A DNA stretch of 64,000 nucleotides from Microvirga solisilvae (GCF_022808595.1 NZ_JAKUCN010000003.1:1-64000); one strand, 5' to 3'. Shown: positions 48,554 through 57,823, counted from the first letter of the stretch. The notes: generated by a model not told the origin, from the letters alone. A program made the numbers and translations.

Positions 48554-48780
48554 GCGTCATCCCGGACGGCGTGAGCCGAGCCGGGATCGTGAGCAGGATA
48601 TGGCGCTGGAATACCTCTCCCGGGCGGGAGAGGTCGGAGCGCAGCTCCGGGTGAGGGTTGTGCCCTTTCCGGATATGGCATTCCCTCACCCCTGCCCCTC
48701 TCCCACCCGGGAGAGGGGAAACCAACGCCATACGCGTCATGCGATCCCGGGTTCTGCTCCGCAGCCCCGGGATGACACGC
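48554..48780. repeat. Family R1 repeat, copy C, carrying a nested second repeat
   Basis: The outer part begins GCGTCATCCCGG and ends CCCCGGGATGACACGC, as in the copies at 4412 and 30205. Its middle is interrupted at 48614-48718 by another palindrome, CCTCTCCCGGGCGGGAGAGG...CTCTCCCACCCGGGAGAGG. Between this repeat and the cupin gene (48781-48917) nothing is recognised. Confidence 0.82.
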
Positions 48781-48917
48781 CTTGTCCCCCGTCGTAGCCA
48801 GGCCTGTTCCGGTCATTTACATCTTCAGGAACCCACAGCGCCATCGTCCAACCAATGCCGCTTGCAATAACCACCCACGATGAGACGATCAGCTCCATCG
48901 CATCCCAGGAATGAACG

Positions 48918-49292
48918 ATGACAACAGGCAAGCCTCGGGTTCTCAACCGCGCCGATTGGGCGACCCATCCCGATCTCTTCTGGAAGGGCCAGGTGGAAGG
49001 CCACACGCTAGGCACCGGCGCGACCGTGCTTTTCTACACGACCGAGGAAGTCGGCGGCGGGCCGAAATGGCATGTCCATCCCTATGACGAGATCTTCATC
49101 ATCCGCGAGGGGCGGGCGCTGTTCACCGTCGGTGACGAGCGCTTCGAATGCGAGACCGGGCAAGTGGTGTTCGGGCCGGCGAACATCCCGCACAAATTCG
49201 TCAATCTCGGCCCAGGCCGCCTCGAGACCACCGACATTCATGTCAGCGATCGGTGGATTCAGACGAACCTGCCGGATCCTGAACTCGGCTGA
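48918..49292 (+). CDS. Cupin-domain protein
   Basis: A 124-residue single-domain cupin. The metal-binding pattern WHVHPYDEIFIIREGRALF gives His, His and Glu ligands, and the second cupin motif with its His is GQVVFGPANIPHKFVNLG. Small cupins of this kind can be sugar isomerases, dioxygenases or binding proteins; no specific role is evident. It stands alone between repeat-rich gaps. Confidence 0.87.
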   Translation: MTTGKPRVLNRADWATHPDLFWKGQVEGHTLGTGATVLFYTTEEVGGGPKWHVHPYDEIFIIREGRALFTVGDERFECETGQVVFGPANIPHKFVNLGPGRLETTDIHVSDRWIQTNLPDPELG

Positions 49293-49320
49293 GGCGAGAT
49301 TGCCCTCTCAAAACCTCCGC

Positions 49321-49425
49321 CCTCATCCTGAGGAGCAGCCAGAGGCTGCGTCTCGAAGGAGGTTCGAGTGTGCGCTGGAGCCTCCTTCGAGACGGATTGC
49401 TTATGCAATCCTCCTCAGGATGAGG
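49321..49425. repeat. Dispersed palindromic repeat, family R2, copy B
   Basis: CCTCATCCTGAGGA at the left and TCCTCAGGATGAGG at the right, with TCTCGAAGGAGG/CCTCCTTCGAGA inside. Related to 48073-48174. Confidence 0.85.
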
Positions 49426-49530
49426 ACAGAGAAACCTCAAGGAGGAGAGGTTGGCGGCTGGCTATAACGAGTGCGTGAGCACCCGCCCCGTTTCCATAAG
49501 ATTAACCAAATTGCCTGCAAGGTCGCCGGC

Positions 49531-50721
49531 ATGAAACGCATCATCGTTCCCGCGCTCCTCAGCCTCGTTGCCATGGCGACGGCCGCACCGGCCTCCGCCC
49601 AAGCCGATTTCCGTTCGTGCCTGTCGAGCCTTCGCTCCCAGGCCGCCGCCAAGGGCATTTCCGGCCAGGCTTTCGACGCCGCGACCAGCGGCATCGCGCC
49701 GGATCTCGCGATCCTCGACCTCATGAGCAACCAGCCGGAGTTCAAGACGCCGATCTGGGACTATCTCGCGGCTCTGGTGGACGATGAGCGTGTGCAGGAC
49801 GGCAAGACTGCCATGCGCCAATGGGGCCAGGCGCTGGCCTCGGCGGAAGCGCGCTTCGGTGTCGATCGCCACGCAATCGCGGGCGTGTGGGGCGTGGAAT
49901 CGAATTTCGGCAAGGATATCGGCGGGCGGCCTCTGGTGCAGTCGCTGACGACGCTCGTCTGCTACGCGCCGCGCCGCAACGACTACTTCAAGGGCGAGCT
50001 GATGGCGACGCTCAAGATCGTGCAGGATGGGGACATCAACCCCGCGAACTTGCGCGGCTCCTGGGCGGGCGCTTTTGGTCACACGCAGTTCATGCCCTCC
50101 ACCTTCCAGCGTCTTGCTGTCGACGGTGATGGCGACGGGCGACGCGACATCATGAATTCCGTGCCGGATGCGGTGCATTCGACCGCGAACTTCCTGAAGA
50201 AAGCCGGTTGGACGAACGGTCTGCCCTGGGGCTACGAAGTGCGCCTGCCGGCGAACTTCAACGCGAACCTCGCGGGCCGAAAGAACAAGAAGCCGCTGAC
50301 CACATGGGCCGCCATGGGCGTGACCCGTCTCGACGGACGTCCGCTACAGGGCAATTATCCCGCGGGCATTCTTATTCCCGCCGGGATCAACGGCCCCGCC
50401 TTCGTCGTCACGAAGAATTTCGACGCGGTCTATTCGTACAACGCAGCTGAATCCTACGGCCTTGCCATCGCGCTTCTCGGCGACAGGCTCAAAGGTCTGC
50501 CTGGCATCCGCACCGCGTGGCCGACCGACGATCCGCCGCTCTCGCGCGCCCAGCGCCGCGAGCTGCAGCAGCTTCTTACCGCGCGCGGCTACGATGTGGG
50601 CGAGCCCGACGGCAAGATCGGCTCGAAGACTCGCGAAGCCATCAAGGACGTGGAGCGCCGCATCGGTCTCGAGCCGCGCGGACGTCCTGGCGGCAAGGTG
50701 CTCGAAGCACTGCGGGGATAA
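49531..50721 (+). CDS. Lytic murein transglycosylase (MltB-like) with peptidoglycan-binding domain
   Basis: A 396-residue exported enzyme; signal peptide MKRIIVPALLSLVAMATAAPASA from ATG 49531. The catalytic Glu lies in GVWGVESNFGKDIGG, followed by the SLT_2 features AFGHTQFMPSTFQRLAVDGDGDG and DAVHSTANFLKKAGW. The last 65 residues are a PG_binding_1 domain (LSRAQRRELQQLLTARGYDVGEPDGKIG). It cleaves glycan strands in the periplasm to give anhydro-muropeptides. Confidence 0.93.
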   Translation: MKRIIVPALLSLVAMATAAPASAQADFRSCLSSLRSQAAAKGISGQAFDAATSGIAPDLAILDLMSNQPEFKTPIWDYLAALVDDERVQDGKTAMRQWGQALASAEARFGVDRHAIAGVWGVESNFGKDIGGRPLVQSLTTLVCYAPRRNDYFKGELMATLKIVQDGDINPANLRGSWAGAFGHTQFMPSTFQRLAVDGDGDGRRDIMNSVPDAVHSTANFLKKAGWTNGLPWGYEVRLPANFNANLAGRKNKKPLTTWAAMGVTRLDGRPLQGNYPAGILIPAGINGPAFVVTKNFDAVYSYNAAESYGLAIALLGDRLKGLPGIRTAWPTDDPPLSRAQRRELQQLLTARGYDVGEPDGKIGSKTREAIKDVERRIGLEPRGRPGGKVLEALRG

Positions 50722-50744
50722 TCCGTCGTGACGGATGATTCGTA

Positions 50745-51368
50745 ATGTCTTGGAGCACCCTGCTTCTCTTCATTCCCGCATGCTTCGCGCTGAACATGGC
50801 ATTCGGGCCCAACAATCTGTTGTCCCTCACATACGGATTGCAGGAGGGCGTGCGGGTTGCCGTGATGGCCTCATCGGGCCGTCTCGTGGCGTTCGCCATC
50901 ATGATCGCGCTCACCGCGCTCGGCGTCGGTGCCGTGCTCGCCGCATCCGAGATGGCCTTCACAGTGCTGAAATGGCTGGGCGCAGCTTATCTGGTGTGGA
51001 TCGGCATCAAGATTCTGCGCGGCAGCGCATCCATTGACACGCCATCGGCATCGGCCGGTGAGCGGCCCCTGAAGGCGCTGGCGATGCAGGAATTCTGGAC
51101 CGCTATTGGCAATCCGAAGGCGATCCTGATCTTCACCGCCTTCCTTCCGCAATTCATCGAGCCCGGTTCCTACTGGCTGGGCTTTGCCATTGTGGGCGCG
51201 ATCTTCCTCGTCTTCGAGGTCGTCTCGGTTTTTCTCTACGCGACGCTCGGGCATCGGCTCAATCGCCTGTCGCGCAACAGGAACGTATTCGGCTGGCTGA
51301 ACAGGCTCTCGGGCCTGACCATGATCGGCTTCGGTGTCGCCCTGTTACTGACGAGGCGGCCGGGTTGA
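50745..51368 (+). CDS. LysE/RhtB-family amino-acid exporter
   Basis: A 207-residue membrane protein with six helices. The family marks are FGPNNLLSLTYGLQEGVRV near the N-terminus and FWTAIGNPKAILIFTAFLPQF in the middle. It exports amino acids or related compounds; the substrate is not predictable. It begins 23 nt after the transglycosylase gene. Confidence 0.88.
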   Translation: MSWSTLLLFIPACFALNMAFGPNNLLSLTYGLQEGVRVAVMASSGRLVAFAIMIALTALGVGAVLAASEMAFTVLKWLGAAYLVWIGIKILRGSASIDTPSASAGERPLKALAMQEFWTAIGNPKAILIFTAFLPQFIEPGSYWLGFAIVGAIFLVFEVVSVFLYATLGHRLNRLSRNRNVFGWLNRLSGLTMIGFGVALLLTRRPG

Positions 51369-51621
51369 AACGGATCCGTCGAATCGCGTCGTTTCGAGCA
51401 GAACGCGAGCCTTAGAAGTCTGTCACTTCCATGGTCTTTCGGCATCTCACAGCCGAGAGATGATCAGGTTCGTTCCATGTGAGCCGTAAAGTGTGCGCCG
51501 AAGCACACGACAGAATGCCGCAAGCCGAATTACAGCCTCCGGCCTATCGACAGTTCTTTATCCAGGCTAGTATTACGCTACGTTATAGCATCAGCAAGAT
51601 CGTGATCTGAGAAAGCCTCCT

Positions 51622-53340
51622 ATGACCAACTACGTCTACACCGTCGCCAACCAGCCCGCACCGAAGACCGCCGCCGATGATCACGGGGTCAATCTAGGAA
51701 ACTTTGACAGTCTCTATCTTGGTGAAGGGGCGATCATTCAGGCGAGCGGAACGGGGGCTCACGGGGTCAATGTAACCAACAACTCCGAAATTACGATCAT
51801 GGGTTCCGTGATCGCCAATGGGCCAGGATCAGCAGGGCGGGGGGTCATGCTAAATGGCTCGAGTTCCAACGTCTATATCGGAAAAACCGGCTCGCTTTAT
51901 GGGGCAGTGGCCTCGGTTTATATCGATGGAACTGGGCAGAATGTGATCCACAATGACGGCACGCTCAGGAGCGATAACTTCGGCATTTTTGCCAAGAGCA
52001 GCGGAAACAAAATCATCAATACAGGAACGATCAGCGGTATTACTGGCATCTCCAGTGATGGCGCAATCGAAGTCATCAATACTGGTGTCATTGCAGCCAG
52101 TAGCTGGGCGTTGATATCGTCCAATGGCAACGACAAGATCATCAATCGTGGTTCGATCATGGGCGGCTCCATCTATCTGGGAGGGGGCAACGATCTGTAT
52201 GACAGCCGGGATGGCAAGTATTCGGGGCAGGTGATTCTTGGTCTCGGTGACGATACGGCTTACGGCGGGAGCGGCGACGAACGCTTCGTCTCGGAAGGCG
52301 GCAGCAAGTTCATCGATGGCGGCGGCGGCATCGACACGCTGGAGTTTTGGAGAGGCGGCAACCTCACCATCAACCTGAACATCACAGGCCTACAGATCAC
52401 CGATGGCCAACAGTTCTCGATCCGGAACGTCGAAAATATCATTGCCTGGGATGGAAAAGATCTGCTGATCGGCAATGGCGCAGACAATTTTCTGTATGGT
52501 GTAACCGGCAACGATACGCTCGAAGGCGGGCTCGGCGACGATATTCTCAATGGCGGCAATCATGTGGATACCGCTCAATATAGCGGCTCTGCCGCTGCCG
52601 TTGTCGATCTTTCCATCGCAGGCCCCCAGCATACAGGCGGCTACGGCTTCGATACCCTGATCGATATCGAGAACCTCTCCGGCGGCTCGGGTGCAGATTA
52701 TTTCACGGGCAATGCCGGCGCCAACATTCTCTCCGGCAATGGCGGAAACGATGTACTCAGAGGCGGCGATGGCGATGATACGCTGAATGGCGGGGCCGGG
52801 ATCGATACCGCCGTCTATGCCAGTGCGGTCAGTGTCAATCTCACATCCGGAATCGCCACAACCCTGGCGGAAGGCAAGGACACGCTCATCGGCATCGAAA
52901 ACATCTCCGGTAGCGGTGCAAGCGATACGTTGACCGGCAACACCGGAGTGAACACCCTGAGAGGCAACGCCGGCAATGACATGATCAACGGCGGCAAGGG
53001 CAACGATATTCTCTATGGCGGTGCAGGCAAGGACTCGTTCGTGTTCAACACCGCACCGAGCAGCGCCAACAAGGACCTGATCAAGGACTGGGTAGCGAAG
53101 GACGACACGATCCGCCTGGAGAACGCGGTCTTCAAGGCGCTGACGAAAACGGGCACCTTGAGCAAATCGTTCTTCGTGCTGGGCGCGAAGGCGCTCGATG
53201 GCAACGACTTCGTCGGTTACAACAAGACCACCGGCGATCTCTGGTACGATTCCAACGGCAACAAGTCCGGCGGTCAGGTGAGCTTTGCCAATATCGGCAA
53301 GAACAAGGCCTTCTCCCATCTCGACGTCATCATCTTCTAG
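51622..53340 (+). CDS. Secreted RTX calcium-binding protein (RTX-4)
   Basis: A 572-residue protein without signal peptide. Residues 1-200 form a beta-helix-like segment with NTG(T/V)I turns (IINTGTISGITGI, VINTGVIAAS), as in RTX-1. RTX nonapeptides occupy about residues 190-220 and 285-460 (GVTGNDTLEGGLGDDILNGG, GGNDVLRGGDGDDTLNGG). The C-terminal 110 residues match RTX-2 and RTX-3 and end HLDVIIF. It lies 34 kb from the other three genes, among housekeeping genes. The 253-base gap upstream holds no other gene. Function unknown; secretion machinery not seen. Confidence 0.84.
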   Translation: MTNYVYTVANQPAPKTAADDHGVNLGNFDSLYLGEGAIIQASGTGAHGVNVTNNSEITIMGSVIANGPGSAGRGVMLNGSSSNVYIGKTGSLYGAVASVYIDGTGQNVIHNDGTLRSDNFGIFAKSSGNKIINTGTISGITGISSDGAIEVINTGVIAASSWALISSNGNDKIINRGSIMGGSIYLGGGNDLYDSRDGKYSGQVILGLGDDTAYGGSGDERFVSEGGSKFIDGGGGIDTLEFWRGGNLTINLNITGLQITDGQQFSIRNVENIIAWDGKDLLIGNGADNFLYGVTGNDTLEGGLGDDILNGGNHVDTAQYSGSAAAVVDLSIAGPQHTGGYGFDTLIDIENLSGGSGADYFTGNAGANILSGNGGNDVLRGGDGDDTLNGGAGIDTAVYASAVSVNLTSGIATTLAEGKDTLIGIENISGSGASDTLTGNTGVNTLRGNAGNDMINGGKGNDILYGGAGKDSFVFNTAPSSANKDLIKDWVAKDDTIRLENAVFKALTKTGTLSKSFFVLGAKALDGNDFVGYNKTTGDLWYDSNGNKSGGQVSFANIGKNKAFSHLDVIIF

Positions 53341-53348
53341 GCGCTGAG

Positions 53349-53388
53349 AAGTCGCCATTGGGCATTGGTTATCGCTCAATGGCGACTT
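53349..53388 (+). terminator. 12-bp hairpin after RTX-4
   Basis: AAGTCGCCATTG (53349-53360) pairs with CAATGGCGACTT (53377-53388), 8 nt past the stop codon. There is no long T-run. Confidence 0.65.
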
Positions 53389-53421
53389 GCGGGAGATGGC
53401 GGTTGGGGGTTTAGTGCGCGC

Positions 53422-54162
53422 ATGCTCATTGCCCTCCTCACCGACATTCACGGCAATCGCGAGGCCTTTTCCGCGGTTCTGGCCCATGCGCGCGCGCTGA
53501 GCGTCGACCGGTTCATCCTGCTTGGCGATTATGTCGGCTATGGCGCGGATCCCGCCTGGGTGGTCGATACGGTCCGCACGCTCGTCGACGAGGGCGCCGT
53601 CGCGCTCATGGGCAATCACGACGACGCCATCGACGGCTCCGACGAGGACATGAACCCGATTGCGCGCGAGGCGATCCGCTGGACGCGCGGGCAGCTCGGC
53701 ATGGAGCAGCGCGCTTTCCTGGCTGATCTGCCTCTCATCCATGAAGAGGGCAACGTTCTCTACGTGCATGCCAACGGCTTCGCGCCGCGGGGCTGGCACT
53801 ACATCACCGACGTGATCGAGGCGACACGCCATTTCAGCCGGATCGAGGCGCACATCACCTTCTGCGGCCACGTGCATGTGCCCATGCTCTACCACATGAG
53901 CACCACGGCGAAGGTGGGCTCGTTCTCGCCCGTCTCGGACAACGAAATCCCACTGCTTCCCACCCGGACATGGCTTGCCGTGATCGGCGCGGTGGGGCAG
54001 CCGCGCGACAGTGTTCCAGCCGCGAACTATGCCGTTTACGACACGGCGCAGCAGAGCCTGCGCTATTTCCGCGTGCCCTATGACAACATGACGGCGGCGC
54101 GCAAGGTGCGCGAGGCGGGCCTGCCCGACATCCTCGCCCAGCGCCTCGAAGAGGGCCGCTGA
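53422..54162 (+). CDS. Metallophosphoesterase (calcineurin-like), partner of the adjacent kinase
   Basis: A 246-residue calcineurin-like phosphoesterase: metal-site motifs LTDIHGNREAF, LGDYVGYGADP, MGNHDDAID, and the late histidines in TFCGHVHVPMLYH. This layout resembles the YfcE/ApaH-like group that acts on phosphodiesters, dinucleotides or phosphoproteins. ATG 53422 is the likely start. Its stop is 2 nt from the kinase start, so the two form a tight phosphatase-kinase pair. Confidence 0.88.
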   Translation: MLIALLTDIHGNREAFSAVLAHARALSVDRFILLGDYVGYGADPAWVVDTVRTLVDEGAVALMGNHDDAIDGSDEDMNPIAREAIRWTRGQLGMEQRAFLADLPLIHEEGNVLYVHANGFAPRGWHYITDVIEATRHFSRIEAHITFCGHVHVPMLYHMSTTAKVGSFSPVSDNEIPLLPTRTWLAVIGAVGQPRDSVPAANYAVYDTAQQSLRYFRVPYDNMTAARKVREAGLPDILAQRLEEGR

Positions 54163-54164
54163 GC

Positions 54165-55628
54165 ATGCGGCTTCGCCTCGAACCCGGCATGGTGATCGAC
54201 GGCTTCACGCTCGTCGAGCATTTGAACACCGGCGGCATGGCGCAGATCTGGTCGGTGACGCGCGAGGGAGACGAAACGGCTGAAAAAGAGAGCATCGGAT
54301 CGATCCCGAAACCGGGATCCACTTTCGGGTCCGATGCTCTGGTGATGAAGTTCCCGATGCTCATCGACAGCGACGATCCGATTCCCATCGTCTGCTTCGA
54401 GACCGAGCAGATGATCATGCCGCGCCTGTCGGGCCGGCACGTGCCCCGCTTCATTGCTGCGGGCCCGCTCGATCCGCAGGCCTATATCGTGATGGAGCGC
54501 ATCCAGGGACAGTCGCTGAAAGCGCGCCTGAAGGATGTGCCGCTGCCCTGGCAGGAAGTGGTGGCCATCGGCGCGAAGGTGGCGCGCGCCCTGCACGAAC
54601 TGCATCTGCAGAAGGTCATTCATCTCGACGTGAAGCCGAGCAACATCATGTTTCGCGAGACCGGCGAGGCGGTGCTCGTCGATTTCGGCTTCTCACGGCA
54701 CGAGCAATTGCCCGATCTTTTAGCGGAGGAATTCCGCGAGCCCTTCGGCACCACGCCCTACATGGCGCCGGAGCAGGTGCTGGAGGACCGCGCCGATCCA
54801 CGCAGCGATCTCTTCGCCCTCGGCGTGATGCTGTATTTCTTCGTCACCGGCGAGCGCCCCTTCGGCACGCCCAAGGGCGGCCAGATCCGTCGCCGCCTGT
54901 GGCGCGATCCGGTCCCGCCGCGCGCCCTCAATCCCGAATGCCCGCCCTGGCTGCAGGAGATCATCCTGCGCTGCCTGGAGGTCGACCCGAACGACCGCTA
55001 CGCGACCGCCGCGCAGCTCGCGCTCGATCTTGAACATCCGGAGCAGGTGAGGCTTACCGAGCGGGCCCAGCGCCTTGAGCGCGACAGCGGATTGCAGACC
55101 TTCCGCCGCTGGCTGAAGGCGCGCAACGCCAAGCCGCTCGAGACGCCCAATATCGTCGGCCAGCTCTCCCGCGCCCCGATCGTTCTCGCCGCCATCGATC
55201 TCTCCCCCGGCAACGAGGATCTGGTGGAGGCGCAGCGCGTGCTCATCGAACGCATCCTGTCCACTGACAGCCAAGCGCGCCTCTCCTGCGTGAACGTGCT
55301 CAAGCTCTCGCGCATCGCCGTCGACGTTCTGGAGGACGAAGAGGGCAGAAGCCTCCACGTGCAGCGGCTCGTTCAGCTCAAGCATTGGGGAGCGGCCCTC
55401 GACGTTCCGAAGGAGCGGGTCACCTACAGCGTGCTGGAGGCAACCGATCCCGCTGCCGCCATCATCGATTACGCGCGCCACAACCATGTGGACCATATCG
55501 TCATCGGCGCCCGGGCCGCCTCGGCGCTCCGGCGCTATCTCGGCAGCGTCTCGTCGCAGGTGGTGGCCGAGGCGCCTTGTTCGGTGACGGTGGTGCGCGC
55601 ACCCCGGGAAAAGCCCGAAATTCCATAG
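54165..55628 (+). CDS. Serine/threonine protein kinase fused to a UspA domain, with a palindrome inserted in the kinase lobe
   Basis: A 487-residue cytoplasmic protein. Residues 10-285 are a Hanks-type kinase: Gly-loop LNTGGMAQIW, lysine in LVMKFP, catalytic loop VIHLDVKPSNIM (HLD in place of HRD), VDFGFS and TTPYMAPEQVL. Residues about 340-480 are a universal stress protein fold ending IVIGARAASALRRYLGSVSSQVV and CSVTVVRAP. Between Gly-loop and Lys lie about 20 residues encoded by a 52-bp palindrome at 54289-54340, without which spacing would be usual. It probably phosphorylates stress-related targets, opposed by the preceding phosphoesterase. Confidence 0.9.
   Translation: MRLRLEPGMVIDGFTLVEHLNTGGMAQIWSVTREGDETAEKESIGSIPKPGSTFGSDALVMKFPMLIDSDDPIPIVCFETEQMIMPRLSGRHVPRFIAAGPLDPQAYIVMERIQGQSLKARLKDVPLPWQEVVAIGAKVARALHELHLQKVIHLDVKPSNIMFRETGEAVLVDFGFSRHEQLPDLLAEEFREPFGTTPYMAPEQVLEDRADPRSDLFALGVMLYFFVTGERPFGTPKGGQIRRRLWRDPVPPRALNPECPPWLQEIILRCLEVDPNDRYATAAQLALDLEHPEQVRLTERAQRLERDSGLQTFRRWLKARNAKPLETPNIVGQLSRAPIVLAAIDLSPGNEDLVEAQRVLIERILSTDSQARLSCVNVLKLSRIAVDVLEDEEGRSLHVQRLVQLKHWGAALDVPKERVTYSVLEATDPAAAIIDYARHNHVDHIVIGARAASALRRYLGSVSSQVVAEAPCSVTVVRAPREKPEIP
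54289..54340 (+). repeat. 52-bp palindromic element inside the kinase gene
   Basis: AGAGCATCGGA (54289-54299) and TCCGATGCTCT (54330-54340) are perfect 11-bp inverted ends; the middle holds CCCGAAA and TTTCGGG in inverted order. It encodes SIGSIPKPGSTFGSDAL in frame. Confidence 0.85.
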
Positions 55629-55639
55629 CCGCATGCCCG

Positions 55640-57232
55640 TCAAACGTGCTTGCCGGGCAGATCCAGCCGGCGCGAAATTCCGATCGCTTGAAGGAAGGCT
55701 TCGTCGTGGCTGACGACCAGAATGGCGCCGTCATAGGCGCGCAGTCCGGCTTCCACGGCCTCGATCGACTCGATATCCAAGTGGTTCGTCGGTTCGTCGA
55801 GGATGAGGAAAGGCGGCGGGGTCGATCCGCCGAGCACGCAGGCGAGCCCCGCGCGCAGCAATTGCCCGCCGCTCAAGGTCGACACGAGCTGCAGCGCCGC
55901 ATCGGCCCGGAACATGAAACGCGCCAGGGCCGCGCGGCAGGCATTTTCACCGGCCTCAGGATTGATGCGCCGGAAATTATCACGGATCGACAGCGCAGGA
56001 TCGAGAAGGCTGACCTTCTGATCGAACATCGCCCAATCGGCCATGACCCGAACGCTTCCGCTCCAGGGCTGTAATTGACCCGTAATAAGCGAAAGCAGCG
56101 TGGTCTTGCCGGACCCGTTGGGCCCGACTACGGCGATGCGCTCCGGCCCGGTGATCGACAGGGACAGATCACGCAGGATCGGCTTTTCAATATCGTAGCC
56201 GATGCTGGCATCCTCGATCACGAGAACGGTCCTGCCGGGCGGCAGATGCGTCGGCGGGAGAACCACGGAGAAGGGTTGCAGGATTTCGATGCGCCCCCGC
56301 GCCAATGTCGCTGCCTCTAGAGCCTGCGCGCGCCGCCGCTCGGCGAGGCGTGCATTCTCGCCGCCCGTGTCCTCGCTGCGATCCTTGCGGGCGCCCATGA
56401 GAATGCGCGGCATGTCGCCCTTGTCTTTCTTGCGCTGGCCCGCGCGATCCTTGCGCGCCTTTCTCTCCGCCGTTTCCTGAGCCCTCCGGTCGACCTCGGC
56501 AACCTGCTTCTCCGCATCCGCCAGATCGCGTCGGGCTGCAGCAAGCTCCAGGGCCTTGCGTTCCCGATATCGGCTCCAGTTGCCGCCGTAGCGCGCGGCG
56601 CCGAGCGAGGTCAGCTCGACGATGGCATCCATGGTGTCCAGCAGCTCGCGGTCGTGACTGACGACGACGGCGCCACCCCGCCATTGAGCGAGAAGGTCGA
56701 TCACGGCCTTGCGTCCCTCCCGGTCGAGATTGTTCGTTGGTTCGTCGAGGAGCATGAAATCAGGCTCTGCGAAGATGAGCGCGGCAAGCCGCGCCCGCGT
56801 GCTTTGCCCTCCGGACAGGGCCGTCAGAGGGGTATCAAACTCCGCATCGAGACCGACACGGGCAAGGGCCGAGGCGACACGCGTTCCAAGCGTCCAATCG
56901 GCATTGATCAGATCCTCGGCGGAAGCTTCGCCGCTCTCGGCACGCTGCAGAAGGAGCATCGCCGCGCGGATGCCGAACAGATCCGCGATAGTCTCGTCAG
57001 GATTGGCCTGAACCGCTTGGCGGAGAACGCTGAAGGTGCCGTTGAGCGTAATGGAGCCGGCATGCGGGGCAATCTCACCGGAGATCAGCCTGAGAAGCGT
57101 GGTCTTTCCCGTGCCGTTGCGGCCGACGAGGCCCGACCGTTCGGGGCCGAAGGTCAGATCGAGATCGGAGAAGAGGGCACGACCGTCAGGCGTGGACCAT
57201 GAGAGACGGGAGAGAGTGATCGAGGCAGACAT
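55640..57232 (-). CDS. ABC-F family ATP-binding protein
   Basis: A 530-residue soluble protein with two ABC ATPase domains and no membrane part. Domain 1 has GRNGTGKTTLLRL, LSGGQSTRARLAAL and LLDEPTNNLD; domain 2 has GPNGSGKTTLLSL, LSGGQLLRAGLACV and LILDEPTNHLD. A long charged helical linker (about residues 220-290) joins them. ABC-F proteins act on the ribosome in translation control or drug protection. ATG 57232 is the start; a TTG at 57256 is unlikely. Confidence 0.92.
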   Translation of the reverse strand: MSASITLSRLSWSTPDGRALFSDLDLTFGPERSGLVGRNGTGKTTLLRLISGEIAPHAGSITLNGTFSVLRQAVQANPDETIADLFGIRAAMLLLQRAESGEASAEDLINADWTLGTRVASALARVGLDAEFDTPLTALSGGQSTRARLAALIFAEPDFMLLDEPTNNLDREGRKAVIDLLAQWRGGAVVVSHDRELLDTMDAIVELTSLGAARYGGNWSRYRERKALELAAARRDLADAEKQVAEVDRRAQETAERKARKDRAGQRKKDKGDMPRILMGARKDRSEDTGGENARLAERRRAQALEAATLARGRIEILQPFSVVLPPTHLPPGRTVLVIEDASIGYDIEKPILRDLSLSITGPERIAVVGPNGSGKTTLLSLITGQLQPWSGSVRVMADWAMFDQKVSLLDPALSIRDNFRRINPEAGENACRAALARFMFRADAALQLVSTLSGGQLLRAGLACVLGGSTPPPFLILDEPTNHLDIESIEAVEAGLRAYDGAILVVSHDEAFLQAIGISRRLDLPGKHV

Positions 57233-57433
57233 GGCAATGGATGTTCCTGGTGGCAAGGCAAATGGGCGTTGCTGTCAGGTTGAAATCCATTGATGCTCAC
57301 ATCCTCTTGAAACGGACGCTCTCCGGCGTCGAGGCCAGATATACGCAGTCATCTCCTGCTCCGCAACTTGCTGTCGAACTTGTGGCAGACAGGATGATAT
57401 TGCTAAGTTCGATCCGATTGAGTGGGATATCGT

Positions 57434-57823
57434 ATGACACGCAGGCTTCTATCCACCGGCTCCCCCATGGAGAAAGCCTATGGCTATTCCCGTGCGGTCG
57501 TTCAGGGCCCATGGGTCTTCATGGCTGGAACGACGGGTTATGATTATTCAGCCATGACCATGCCGCAGGATGTGGCAGAGCAAACCCGCAATTGCTGGAA
57601 GACCATCGAGAGATACCTGAAGGAAGCTGGATCCGGCCTTCAGGACCTTGTCCGTGTCACCTACTACGCGACGGACGCGCAGGATGCCGAGGCGATCCTC
57701 GGTGTTTGCGGGGAAGTGTTGGGCGATATTCGTCCCGCCGCGACCTTCCTTGTGGTCAAAAGCCTCCTCCTTCCTGAGATGAAGATCGAGATCGAGGTCA
57801 CGGCTCTCAAGCCCTCCGTCTAA
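57434..57823 (+). CDS. RidA (YjgF/YER057c/UK114) family protein
   Basis: A 129-residue RidA-family protein. Features are the start [39 protein letters not shown] and a C-terminal [11 protein letters not shown]. The catalytic Arg of canonical RidA would lie in the RPAATFLVV segment (Arg present). It removes reactive enamine/imine intermediates or is a divergent relative. ATG 57434 is used; a GTG at 57422 is possible. Confidence 0.88.
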   Translation: MTRRLLSTGSPMEKAYGYSRAVVQGPWVFMAGTTGYDYSAMTMPQDVAEQTRNCWKTIERYLKEAGSGLQDLVRVTYYATDAQDAEAILGVCGEVLGDIRPAATFLVVKSLLLPEMKIEIEVTALKPSV

